From the IMG/VR virus record IMGVR_UViG_3300032236_001165, positions 1 through 27,837 of that record: a stretch of 27,837 nt of DNA. The stretch is one strand, 5' to 3'. Of the stretch, positions 14,304 to 21,114 are shown piece after piece. A program made the translations under genes and the position numbers. Numbering within the stretch: the stretch's first letter is position 1; each line of letters begins with the position of its first letter. Source of the stretch: a virus. The notes under the pieces were generated by a model. It was not told the DNA's origin, did no database searches, and saw only the letters and a program-made list of their open reading frames with translations.

Positions 14304-15641
14304 TTATTCACTTACCTTTCCGGTGAGTTCTAGTTCAAGATTGTGGCGTTGTGAATCTAAAAGAAGTTTCACAGATGAGCGTTCATCATCTCTGAAATTA
14401 TTAACGAAGTTATCAACTGCGAAGTCGTAGTTGAGGTTCTGTGCTAAATCAACAAACTGCTTTAGCAAACGAGTTGAGATTGGTGTTTCATAAACACCAG
14501 CGATTGCGTCATCACGCATTGACTTAGCAAGGTCTAACAATGTTGAAGAAGGAATAAACTTCTTTTCAATGTTAGTGTCGTACTCAAAGTTCAACTTCAC
14601 ATAGAAGCGGTCAGAGAACGCTTCATTAAACTTAGAAGTACCTCGGTACGAATCGTTGTAGCACATAGCGATAAGAAGATTTGGGTGAGCAGTAATAACT
14701 TCTCCTTCATGTTCAAGAAGTGTTAATACTCTGCGGTCATCTAATACACCATGTAATACAGAAGCGATTTTCTGTGGAAGGAAGTTCGCTTCGTCAATTA
14801 CTAACACTCCACCATGTCTAAAGAAGTGTGTGAATAATCCGTCACGCCAAACTAACTTGCCGTCAGTATCAGGCACTAAGCGACCGAAGAATTGTGAAGG
14901 CTCTACACCTGCGTTGCATGACATAGACCCAAACTCCAAACCCTTCTTAGCAGAGTAAGTCATGAGTGAAGTTGTCTTTCCTGTACCAGCATGACCTTGA
15001 ATCGCTACATTCTTTTTAGTTGTCATAGCGAAGTCATAGATTTGTTCTTCTGTTAGACCACCAGCAAACTTGCGTGGTACATAAGTGCGTACTGACTCGC
15101 TAGTTAAAGAAGGAATGTATGCGAGTGTGCTTTCTTCTTTATCCGCACGCTCTACTCGTTCAATAACTATCGGTGTGTATGTAGATTTGTTTTGCACCTC
15201 GGACTCCTTCTTGATAGTTGCAGACTTATCAGAGCGACCATCACTCCGATACTTACTTAGTAGTGCAGGGTCTTGCTCAATTAGTTGTGTTACTTCATTG
15301 ACTACATCTTCAATAGTGCGAGATGAATCAAGATTGGTATGTCGTAGTCGGTATTGCTTAGTGAGTTTCTGAATCAACACATTTGGTATTTCATTATTAG
15401 ATAGTGCAACTTCATCAACAGTTGTTAATGGTGTTGATAGCACTTCACCAATAATCGGATAAGTAAGTGTGCCGATTTCATGATAGGTATTGAGGTCACG
15501 CTGACTCCATGCGTTGCTCTCACCACGACCGCCATTCGTTACTCGCATGAATGTATGAATTGCGCCGTTATGACTTGCGATAATGAGTTGCTTAGTATCA
15601 GTTGCATTTACTTGACCACTTACGAGGATTGCGTATGACAT
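14304..15641 (-). CDS. MoxR/CobS-like AAA+ ATPase
   Basis: 445 residues. An N-terminal region of about 190 residues has no known match. The AAA+ core follows: Walker A GHAGTGKTT (216-224), the MoxR-type GRLVPDTDGKLVWRDG (253-268), Walker B VLVIDEANF (279-287), sensor-1 Asn329 and an Arg finger in AFSDRF (Arg345). Upstream of the VWA partner with no gap, so subunits are probably made together. Such ATPases form hexameric rings that act on a VWA partner's substrate. The start follows GGAATAAATAA. A cobaltochelatase-like role is a hypothesis based on the partner and the B12-dependent reductase nearby. Confidence 0.88.
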   Translation of the reverse strand: MSYAILVSGQVNATDTKQLIIASHNGAIHTFMRVTNGGRGESNAWSQRDLNTYHEIGTLTYPIIGEVLSTPLTTVDEVALSNNEIPNVLIQKLTKQYRLRHTNLDSSRTIEDVVNEVTQLIEQDPALLSKYRSDGRSDKSATIKKESEVQNKSTYTPIVIERVERADKEESTLAYIPSLTSESVRTYVPRKFAGGLTEEQIYDFAMTTKKNVAIQGHAGTGKTTSLMTYSAKKGLEFGSMSCNAGVEPSQFFGRLVPDTDGKLVWRDGLFTHFFRHGGVLVIDEANFLPQKIASVLHGVLDDRRVLTLLEHEGEVITAHPNLLIAMCYNDSYRGTSKFNEAFSDRFYVKLNFEYDTNIEKKFIPSSTLLDLAKSMRDDAIAGVYETPISTRLLKQFVDLAQNLNYDFAVDNFVNNFRDDERSSVKLLLDSQRHNLELELTGKVSE

Positions 15642-15666
15642 TTATTTATTCCGTTTCTGTTAGTTG

Positions 15667-15927
15667 TTAGTTGTTTATGTCAGTATGAAGTTGTAGTTGT
15701 AGTTCCAACTCTGCAATTTGCAGGATTGTTTTATTTGCTTCCTTGCAGATTTCATTCACATAAGTTGCTAACTTCTTATGCGATTTGAGTTCACTTGCAC
15801 GCCGTACCGAGTTGAATACGACTTCTTCTTTTGACCATTGAGGATTGAGAAGTTGATTGGCACTAAAGAGCGCACCAAGTAAATCCTCAACTGGTGGCAG
15901 AGATTGTTTCTTAAAGAAGTTACGCAT
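15667..15927 (-). CDS. Small helical hypothetical protein (86 residues)
   Basis: Basic N-terminus (MRNFFKKQSLPPVEDLLGAL) followed by helices, ending ILQIAELELQLQLHTD, probably a short leucine-rich coiled coil. Overlaps the upstream gene by 8 bases. Located just before the AAA+ gene, it might be a cofactor of that complex, but this rests on position only. Confidence 0.5.
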   Translation of the reverse strand: MRNFFKKQSLPPVEDLLGALFSANQLLNPQWSKEEVVFNSVRRASELKSHKKLATYVNEICKEANKTILQIAELELQLQLHTDINN

Positions 15928-16156
15928 TTTTATTATTCCGTTTCGCTATTTTCTTTATTGAGTCGTAGTTGTGTGAAGTTGCTACATCAACGATTTCTAC
16001 ATCAGGAGAGTTCACACTACGCAAGTGAGTGTCAATTACTTTTGTAATGCAAACCCCATAGTCGTAATCGTCAGGAGTTAATTCATTTTTATCCAGTATG
16101 AAATTGTCATTGGTGTCGTTGTAATAAACAGTTACTAAGAACGAGCGTTGTTTCAT
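15920..16156 (-). CDS. Small acidic hypothetical protein (78 residues)
   Basis: Contains SFLVTVYYNDTNDNFILDKN, an Asp-rich strand/turn, and a second strand-like part (VEIVDVATSHNY), ending in a basic tail. No known family. The start follows GGAGAATAAATAA, the repeated junction cassette, and the upstream stop TAA is part of it. Confidence 0.5.
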   Translation of the reverse strand: MKQRSFLVTVYYNDTNDNFILDKNELTPDDYDYGVCITKVIDTHLRSVNSPDVEIVDVATSHNYDSIKKIAKRNNKNA

Positions 16157-16264
16157 TTATTTATTCTCCTTTTTATTCAGTAACGATACGAGTTGTGAGT
16201 AGTTAGTAATGTCATCATCAACTAAGAGAGTGATACCAGTTTCATCAACAGTTGCGATTGTCAT
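16157..16264 (-). CDS. Very small protein (35 residues)
   Basis: Starts at ATG 16264, overlapping the upstream stop (TAATG), with AAGGGA seven bases upstream inside the preceding gene. The peptide is MTIATVDETGITLLVDDDIT followed by a short helix and KKENK. Support comes from coupling and position in the operon only. Confidence 0.5.
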   Translation of the reverse strand: MTIATVDETGITLLVDDDITNYSQLVSLLNKKENK

Positions 16265-16431
16265 TACTTGTTCCCTTCATAGTGATAATTGCACTCAGTA
16301 CCGACATCTACTTGCTTGCAAGTATTGGTATCTATTACGACATGGTGTGTCAAGAAGAATGTAAGTGCTAAAGAAGTAATAGCACCAGCGATAAACCCGA
16401 CAACTAAGTGACCTCGTTTAGTTAGTTTCAT
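16264..16431 (-). CDS. Small single-pass membrane protein (55 residues)
   Basis: After a basic MKLTKRGHLV comes a hydrophobic segment VGFIAGAITSLALTFFL (11-27), then an outside-type tail with two Cys (38 and 47) that could form a disulfide. The basic N-terminus predicts N-in topology. The first residues resemble those of the transglycosylase (MKLTSRGKRVLG). Start follows GGAGAATAAATAA. A role at the envelope, such as superinfection control or lysis timing, is possible but not shown. Confidence 0.6.
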   Translation of the reverse strand: MKLTKRGHLVVGFIAGAITSLALTFFLTHHVVIDTNTCKQVDVGTECNYHYEGNK

Positions 16432-16454
16432 TTATTTATTCTCCGTTTCTATTG

Positions 16455-16778
16455 TTAGTTAAGTGTTGAAGTAGTTGCAAGTGCAGACCAACCAGTATTT
16501 TCACAACGATAAGTAATTCCGTTGATTGTTATTTCATCACCGACAGATAGTGCGGTGTGTGTGCGATTTTCAGGAAGTGCAGGTTCAATAAAGTTGCGCC
16601 ATAGATAGCCGTCATACACATTGGTATCGTGAAAGATAATGTCGCAGATAGTTTCATCAACCAATTCAGTTGTGTCGTATTCGGTATCAAAGGTTAAAGA
16701 AGTTACAGGGCGATTAAGAAGTTCAGGATTACTGAACGCCTTGTAAGTGATTGTGATTGTGTTGATTGTCTTAGCCAT
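16455..16778 (-). CDS. Hypothetical protein, first gene of the operon (107 residues)
   Basis: Strand-rich and mildly acidic (INTITITYKAFSNPELLNRP, TSLTFDTEYDTTELVDETIC, DEITINGITYRCENTGW). No family recognised. It is the first gene after the 1.2-kb non-coding region and starts at ATG 16778 behind GGAGTAACAA, so it is probably expressed early with the rest of the operon. Confidence 0.55.
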   Translation of the reverse strand: MAKTINTITITYKAFSNPELLNRPVTSLTFDTEYDTTELVDETICDIIFHDTNVYDGYLWRNFIEPALPENRTHTALSVGDEITINGITYRCENTGWSALATTSTLN

Positions 16779-16812
16779 TTGTTACTCCGTTTCGTATTAG
16801 TTGATTTTTATT

Positions 16813-16832
16813 TGTGCAAGTTTATTTGCACA
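16813..16832 (-). repeat. 7-bp perfect inverted repeat in the operon leader
   Basis: TGTGCAA and TTGCACA flank a 6-base loop, 35 bases before the first start codon of the minus-strand operon. Either an operator or a leader hairpin. Confidence 0.55.
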
Positions 16833-16834
16833 CT

Positions 16835-16871
16835 CTCACTCACTAACTGCTCATAACAATTAGTGAGTGAG
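16835..16871 (-). repeat. 12-bp perfect inverted repeat in the operon leader
   Basis: CTCACTCACTAA and TTAGTGAGTGAG flank 13 bases. It adjoins the 7-bp repeat at 16813-16832, giving two hairpins in a row if transcribed. No T-run follows on either strand. Confidence 0.7.
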
Positions 16872-16973
16872 CGAATGTAAATAAATTATTAAGTTGTATT
16901 AGTAGGAAGTACGACCACCAATAACTCCGCAACGATAAATTGGAGTGAATAAATTATTTTGATTCATAACAGT

Positions 16974-16993
16974 ATTGCAAAGTAATTTGCAAT
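16974..16993. repeat. 8-bp perfect inverted repeat containing TTGCAA
   Basis: ATTGCAAA and TTTGCAAT flank GTAA. Each arm carries the TTGCAA hexamer that recurs across the non-coding region, as expected of a dimeric regulator site. Confidence 0.6.
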
Positions 16994-17519
16994 TATTTGA
17001 TTGCGTACTCGTAAGCAATTTCATGTAAGAGTGATTGCGAGAGTTGCAGAAGTCATGAATGACAATTTATTTAGTCGGTGATTAAAACCAAGTTGCAATA
17101 ACAATTTATTTTTTTAGAAAATAAAAAAGTTATTTTGATTTTCATTCCCGACTCGCAGACCTTGTGGGGGTGGCGGTGTCGTACAGGAGAAGTGTATAGG
17201 CACAGAGTCCGAGAGTGCAACTCGGCAACACGCAGTATAAATCGCATACTTTAGAGAGGTATTTATTGCCGATTGAATGAGTGGCGGATAACTGGGCGTT
17301 ATTGCAGAGTAAGAGATAAAAGAAGAAACGCAAAGTTATTTTGTGTATTTATTTTCAGTAATGATTATGTAATGAATGTAAAAGAAGTTTATTTAATAAT
17401 TATTTTGCTGTTGTTATTACCCGTACAGCGTAAGCGGTAACAATGTTAATAATTCAATGTATCTATTTGTATTTAGTAATTGCAAGTAGTTAAAGATGAT
17501 TGCGAATGGGTGGGGTTCT

Positions 17520-17538
17520 AAAGGGGCGAAGCCCCTTT
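17520..17538. terminator. Compact GC hairpin in the non-coding region
   Basis: AAAGGGGC, loop GAA, GCCCCTTT: a perfect 8-bp stem. It could stop transcripts in either direction, though the T-tracts are short. It lies 440 bases downstream of the HNH stop and well upstream of the long operon. Confidence 0.5.
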
Positions 17539-17979
17539 CAATAAAGAATGAATAGTGTGTGTCAATTACTCATAGAGAATAGATAAAGAAGATAGAGATA
17601 GATACATTCATAAGTGTTGCCATTGAATGTTTCTTACATAGCGTTGATACATAGTTGCATAATCACAATGTAAATTGTTAGTGATTCACAATGCGATTAG
17701 TAGTTGATAACAACTTGCAAAGTGACCGGATAGTCTGGTGGTATTCGCACAAAGAATTAAATAAAAATAAGCAGTAGCCAATAGTTATTTAATACCGCTA
17801 TCAAATCTGCTATCAAACAATTTAATTTCGTTGTTATTACGCAGAGATAGAACAATTAAAACTTCTTTTAGAAACAAGTTGCAAAGATAATCACAAGTTA
17901 AAAAACAAACAGACCCCACCATTAAGTCAAATTACGCACAACTACAGCCAGGTGAGAGGCATGGTTGAGGGTGTGGAGG

Positions 17980-18489
17980 TTAGGCAGTAGCCGTTTTAGC
18001 GCTCTTATCTAGGTTGCAACGGGCATGGGAGGGCTTTACGTTGGATATCAGGTCAGTTCCGCCCTTAGATAGGGGTATCACATGGTCTAAATGTAGGCCA
18101 CCTTCCCAACCAGGTTCGCCACAGTGTCTAGTGAGCCTCATATCTATAGACAAACCACAGATGTGGCAATCTGTACCCCATAAATCCAACACATCTCTAA
18201 AGGTATAGGAAGCTGAGATAGCTCTTTTGCGTCTAGCACGATGTCGTCGCTCTTTAACCCGCTGTTTCTCAGGATATCTTTGGCGATAGTTGCGTTCGTG
18301 CTCTCTAGCCTTCTCTATGTTCCGGTGTCTCCAAGCAACCTCAATATCTCTGTGGTGCTCAATGTTAGACTTTCGGCGGTTTCGCTCATAGGCAGATGCA
18401 GCAGCCTTGCACTCTTGGCAAGCTGTGCCATGAATCTTGCGGCAACGGTAGTAATCAGAGATACCAGCGCCATGAACAAGCGGTTCCAT
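17980..18489 (-). CDS. HNH endonuclease with N-terminal Cys motif
   Basis: 169 residues. The N-terminus has IHGTACQECKAAASAYERNRR, here residues 19-39, the HGT ... C-x2-C-x2-A-x3-Y element seen in many actinobacterial phage HNH proteins. A basic helical middle follows. The C-terminal HNH domain has a CHICG knuckle, LHLDHVIPLSKGG (catalytic His), then NVKPSHARCNLDK. Probably a homing-type or packaging-associated nicking nuclease. TATAGT ends six bases before the ATG, suggesting a leaderless message. It is divergent from the right-arm operon. Confidence 0.85.
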   Translation of the reverse strand: MEPLVHGAGISDYYRCRKIHGTACQECKAAASAYERNRRKSNIEHHRDIEVAWRHRNIEKAREHERNYRQRYPEKQRVKERRHRARRKRAISASYTFRDVLDLWGTDCHICGLSIDMRLTRHCGEPGWEGGLHLDHVIPLSKGGTDLISNVKPSHARCNLDKSAKTATA

Positions 18490-18495
18490 AGGAAG

Positions 18496-18501
18496 ACTAT
18501 A
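18496..18501 (-). promoter_or_regulatory. Putative -10 (TATAGT) for the HNH gene
   Basis: TATAGT differs from the consensus TATAAT at one base and is placed exactly six bases before the ATG at 18489, as expected for a leaderless transcript. Confidence 0.5.
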
Positions 18502-18550
18502 CCTCCCCTAGTTGATATTTTTTTATCCTGTAACAGCTAGGCAGTAGCTC

Positions 18551-18556
18551 TATTCT
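18551..18556 (+). promoter_or_regulatory. Putative -10 (TATTCT) for the right-arm operon
   Basis: TATTCT lies eight bases before the ATG at 18565, which has no Shine-Dalgarno. Together with the divergent site at 18496-18501 it would make this 75-bp gap a divergent promoter region. Confidence 0.35.
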
Positions 18557-18564
18557 TAGCTTAT

Positions 18565-18669
18565 ATGCGCCATGACCCATGGATGTGTAAGGGATGTGGA
18601 AAGGTCTACGTCGTTCCTACCCTTGCACGAGACTGCGAAGCTAAACATGAAGAGGAAAACGCCCTATGA
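18565..18669 (+). CDS. Tiny zinc-finger-like protein (34 residues)
   Basis: The peptide has MCKGCGKVYVV followed by a spacer and CEAKH, i.e. Cys8-x2-Cys11 with Cys24-x3-His28, a plausible zinc finger. First gene of the plus-strand right arm; the stop overlaps the next start (ATGA). Function unknown; probably a nucleic-acid- or protein-binding micro-protein. Confidence 0.55.
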   Translation: MRHDPWMCKGCGKVYVVPTLARDCEAKHEEENAL

Positions 18670-19244
18670 ATCAACCTCCACTTCCTGGAATGGGTAAGGA
18701 CGCCATCAAGGGCAAGAAGAAGCCATCTGTCACTCAGCCAAAATTACCTGGCATGGGCACAATGAAGCGTACAAAGGCAGCAAAGCCAGAGACACCGGTT
18801 GAAAAGCCAGCACGAGCTAAGAAACTCTCCTCTATGGCTAAGTTAGGCCAAGAGATGGACCAGGGTCATTTGCCTATGTACATGACAGCTAAGGAGATGA
18901 CCACTCATCTAGATATGGGTGATGCTCCGATTGCGTTAGAGACGCCGTTTCGTGGAAAGAAGAACGCCCTTCGTAAGCGTGTTGAAAACCGCACTATGAA
19001 TAAGAAGTTAAACGAAGCTCGTGTGGGTAAGGCTATGAACGCTCACAGCGCTCGTTGGAACGATAGTGACCCTACCTTTATGGACTCTCTTAAAGAAAAG
19101 GGCTATGACTATAACGAAGGTGGCTCTTTCCCTATCAGTATGCGTGGAGGTAGCAAAGGCATTATGACCAATGGTCATCACCGTGTTGCAGCTCTTCGCC
19201 ATTTGAACTCTCAGCAGTTCTTGCCGCTTAGGTGGAACCGATGA
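18666..19244 (+). CDS. ParB/Srx-like domain protein
   Basis: 192 residues. The N-terminus is basic and Pro-rich with two PLPGMG-type motifs (PPLPGMG at 4-10, PKLPGMG at 25-31). The C-terminal part has FPISMRGGSKGIMTNGHHRV (155-174) then AALRHL: a turn and NGHHR as in the GxxR/GHHR box of ParB-like nuclease/CTPase folds. Many phage ParB-like proteins of this size are orphans without ParA. Role could be DNA binding, nicking or protein modification. Coupled to the genes on both sides by ATGA overlaps. Confidence 0.6.
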   Translation: MNQPPLPGMGKDAIKGKKKPSVTQPKLPGMGTMKRTKAAKPETPVEKPARAKKLSSMAKLGQEMDQGHLPMYMTAKEMTTHLDMGDAPIALETPFRGKKNALRKRVENRTMNKKLNEARVGKAMNAHSARWNDSDPTFMDSLKEKGYDYNEGGSFPISMRGGSKGIMTNGHHRVAALRHLNSQQFLPLRWNR

Positions 19245-19666
19245 GCGCCCAAGACAGCCTCTCTTCTAAGCAGTTCAACAAGCCATTAACTCGTCCAGCT
19301 GAGATGACAGAGACTGATATGCGTCCTGGCGCTAAGAACTTTCCTCGTAAGAAATTTAACGTCCACAGTGAGATGGGCAAGTCATGGAAAGCCGTGACAC
19401 CACCAAATGCCTTTGACTCAAAGACCGGAGAACAGGTACCTGTTGAGCCAGGAACCATCTCTATCGTCACACCTCAAAATGGTTCGGCATGGACCGATTG
19501 GCCTGAACATACCGATAAGTCCAAGATTAGAGAAGCTAAGAAGATAGTGAAGAACAACTTGACTCGTGAGGCCCAGAAGAGCAAAGACCCAAAGGTTCGT
19601 ATGAATGCTCGTCAAGCTTCTTATAAGGCTAATCAGATACAAGCGAGTTTGAAAAAGACGAAATGA
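19241..19666 (+). CDS. Hypothetical basic protein with SLSSKQF motif (141 residues)
   Basis: The preferred start is ATG 19241, overlapping the previous stop (ATGA); an earlier in-frame GTG at 19232 lacks support. It opens MSAQDSLSSKQFNKPLTRP, has a middle with TISIVTPQNGSAWTDWPEH and ends in a Lys/Ala-rich helix (MNARQASYKANQIQASLKK). The N-terminal SLSxxQF resembles motifs in other short proteins of this arm. No family recognised. Confidence 0.55.
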   Translation: MSAQDSLSSKQFNKPLTRPAEMTETDMRPGAKNFPRKKFNVHSEMGKSWKAVTPPNAFDSKTGEQVPVEPGTISIVTPQNGSAWTDWPEHTDKSKIREAKKIVKNNLTREAQKSKDPKVRMNARQASYKANQIQASLKKTK

Positions 19667-19782
19667 GTTCTCTTTCTCAGAATCAGTTCACAAGTCATAT
19701 GGAGAAAGAACGCTCAGAAGCCGATAACGTAGGCGCCACAATGCCAGATGACAAAGCTACCGTTGGAGCCAATAGTCTCTGA
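19663..19782 (+). CDS. Small protein with SLSQNQF motif (39 residues)
   Basis: Starts at an ATGA overlap with the previous stop and reads MSSLSQNQFTSHMEKERSEA, ending in a disordered Asp/Ala-rich part. The first residues mirror those of the preceding protein (SLSSKQF), suggesting a shared short binding motif. Soluble, no Cys. It ends 14 bases before the tRNA. Confidence 0.55.
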   Translation: MSSLSQNQFTSHMEKERSEADNVGATMPDDKATVGANSL

Positions 19783-19796
19783 TAGGCTGACCACAT

Positions 19797-19869
19797 TGGT
19801 CTGTAGCTCAGTTGGCAGAGCGGGGCACTGTTAATGCCTAGGTCGTAGGTCCGAGTCCTACCAGACCAG
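19797..19869 (+). tRNA. trnN: tRNA-Asn (anticodon GTT)
   Basis: Full cloverleaf: acceptor TGGTCTG with CAGACCA (7 bp), D-stem GCTC/GAGC, anticodon stem GGGCA/TGCCT with loop CTGTTAA (anticodon GTT), T-stem GTAGG/CCTAC, discriminator G73. U1-A72 and G73 are usual for bacterial tRNA-Asn. No CCA is encoded. It reads AAC/AAT codons; it may supplement host translation. Confidence 0.93.
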
Positions 19870-19930
19870 CTTGAAATCTTCCCTCAAAAGAGTAATGTGG
19901 CCCGTGTAGCCGTTACTGAGAGGAAAGAAA

Positions 19931-20017
19931 ATGAATCTTGAAAAATATCTGCCCTACTTATTGGTAGGAGCAATAGCCATTAGCGTATTAGCCGCTTACA
20001 TGGTTAATCATGGCTAA
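19931..20017 (+). CDS. Single-pass membrane micro-protein (28 residues)
   Basis: MNLEKYLPYLLVGAIAISVL followed by AAYMVNHG: almost the whole peptide is one hydrophobic helix. AGGAAAG lies upstream at a suitable distance, and its stop overlaps the next start by eight bases. Such tiny proteins are sometimes holin-like or membrane-activity modulators; nothing more specific can be said. Confidence 0.55.
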   Translation: MNLEKYLPYLLVGAIAISVLAAYMVNHG

Positions 20018-20159
20018 GGGGTATCAATACGACTTCTTTGGTCAGGAGTGGCATATTAACTGTGGCTGTTGCCAGGAGCCACTCTTTGGACAGACACGTA
20101 GCATGATGGCATCCATATACAAGTATCACACAAAGAACGAATGCCTAGGAGGGTATTGA
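20010..20159 (+). CDS. Small Cys-rich protein (49 residues)
   Basis: Starts at ATG 20010 within the preceding gene. It contains NCGCCQEPLFGQTRSMM and, later, HTKNECLGGY, giving three close Cys plus a distant His and Cys, compatible with one zinc site. Its last codons (AGGAGGG) are the Shine-Dalgarno of the next gene. No family recognised. Confidence 0.55.
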   Translation: MAKGYQYDFFGQEWHINCGCCQEPLFGQTRSMMASIYKYHTKNECLGGY

Positions 20160-20422
20160 TGGCTAAAGACTTTATGATTGAGAAACAAAGCGTCGTGGAT
20201 GAAAAGCGATTGCGGGCGTTAGGGTGGCTTACTACCGATGAGTTCTTGCAAAAGTTCAGCGTCGGGCTTGAGTACTACTTGAAAGAAAACACCTATCTCG
20301 GCAGTGACGAGAAGGCACTTCATCATCCAGAAGATTTAATCTTGAATGTTCAGAGCTATGTTGAGGCTGCATATCATGTCCTTGCGAGTTTTGCGCCCGC
20401 ACCTGAGAAGAAAGCCAAGTGA
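20159..20422 (+). CDS. Hypothetical helical protein (87 residues)
   Basis: ATG 20159 overlaps the upstream stop by one base and follows AGGAGG at a good spacing; the in-frame ATG at 20141 would place 18 bases inside the previous gene. The protein is helical throughout (LTTDEFLQKFSVGLEYYLKE, LILNVQSYVEAAYHVLAS) with no catalytic motif. Unknown function. Confidence 0.55.
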   Translation: MAKDFMIEKQSVVDEKRLRALGWLTTDEFLQKFSVGLEYYLKENTYLGSDEKALHHPEDLILNVQSYVEAAYHVLASFAPAPEKKAK

Positions 20423-20428
20423 TACCAA

Positions 20429-20635
20429 ATGGGCAAATGGGAACAACACGAACTACCCTTTCATGAAGCATATAAAGAGGCTTATCATCCTCACCAAATG
20501 AACGCCTCTCAATTCCCCAAAGAAACTAAGAAGAGGAAAGAAGAGTTCTACTCTGCCGTTTCTAAGAAACAAAAACCTGACCCTGCTACTGTTGAGGCCA
20601 TTCTTCAAGAGGAGGAGAACCTTTGGGAGAGCTAG
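20429..20635 (+). CDS. Small charged protein with ASQF motif (68 residues)
   Basis: Contains HEAYKEAYHPHQMNASQFPK and a basic middle, ending in an acidic helix (VEAILQEEENLWES) whose coding DNA includes the AGGAGG of the next gene. Overlaps that gene by 13 bases. The NASQFPKE part resembles the QF motif in neighbouring proteins. No family recognised. Confidence 0.5.
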   Translation: MGKWEQHELPFHEAYKEAYHPHQMNASQFPKETKKRKEEFYSAVSKKQKPDPATVEAILQEEENLWES

Positions 20636-21114
20636 GCTTTGATTATCACAAAGCAATGACAGAAGGTCACGGCTATAACGAAGAGATTGCTCGTCGTTTG
20701 AGAGCTGAGGGCATCAAGTGCACAGTTCCGGAGTTAACGTTAGTAAGCAGTGCTGCTGAGATTGCTCACATGACTAAGACCGATAAAGACATCATCTGTG
20801 ATGACTTAAATTTGGTATTGGAAGTTAAGAGCCGTTCTCTTAGATTTACAGGCGTTGTAAAGAAGTTTCCTGATTGGGACATCATTGTTGATACTGTCTC
20901 CGGCTTTGATAAGAAGGAGGTGAAGCCTTACGCCTACATCATGATTTCTCAAGTTACTCAAGAGACATTGGTAGTACCTACCAGTTCATTCCCCACTTGG
21001 ATAAAAGAGAAACGTTTTGACCCGTTCCGTAAACATTGGGACACATTTTATAAATGCCAGAAGGATGAGTTCTGGACATGGAATGAATTTATTACTAATT
21101 TGAAGGGGATGTAA
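20623..21114 (+). CDS. PD-(D/E)XK-like nuclease (tentative)
   Basis: 163 residues beginning at TTG 20623, chosen because AGGAGG lies six bases upstream. The centre reads KTDKDIICDDLNLVLEVKSR (52-71): an Asp followed by a strand and Glu67-x-Lys69, matching the D ... ExK core of PD-(D/E)XK nucleases. Helices before (YNEEIARRLRAEG) and a strand after (YAYIMISQV) fit that fold. Possible roles are DNA repair, recombination or host-DNA degradation. Coupled to the WhiB gene by a one-base overlap. Confidence 0.6.
   Translation: MGELGFDYHKAMTEGHGYNEEIARRLRAEGIKCTVPELTLVSSAAEIAHMTKTDKDIICDDLNLVLEVKSRSLRFTGVVKKFPDWDIIVDTVSGFDKKEVKPYAYIMISQVTQETLVVPTSSFPTWIKEKRFDPFRKHWDTFYKCQKDEFWTWNEFITNLKGM

Larger units (their letters stand above)
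16779..17979. other. AT-rich non-coding region with repeats (candidate control region or origin)
   Basis: About 1.2 kb with no convincing gene, between the start of the minus-strand operon and the stop of a minus-strand HNH gene. It holds several inverted repeats, a GC-rich hairpin, and six copies of the palindromic hexamer TTGCAA (16976, 16987, 17093, 17480, 17715, 17879). It must contain the promoter of the long operon; a TTGCAC / TATACA pair with a 16-base spacer on the minus strand near 17180-17220 is one weak candidate. A replication origin or operator array is possible. Confidence 0.5.

Noticed and set aside
17142-17333. 63-residue minus-strand open frame in the non-coding region
   Set aside because: Hydrophobic, Cys/Leu-rich translation with unnatural composition, no ribosome site, and surrounded by repeats; looks like chance.
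16779-17979. CRISPR array
   Set aside because: Repeats are hexamers and inverted repeats without regular spacing or 25-40-base direct repeats.
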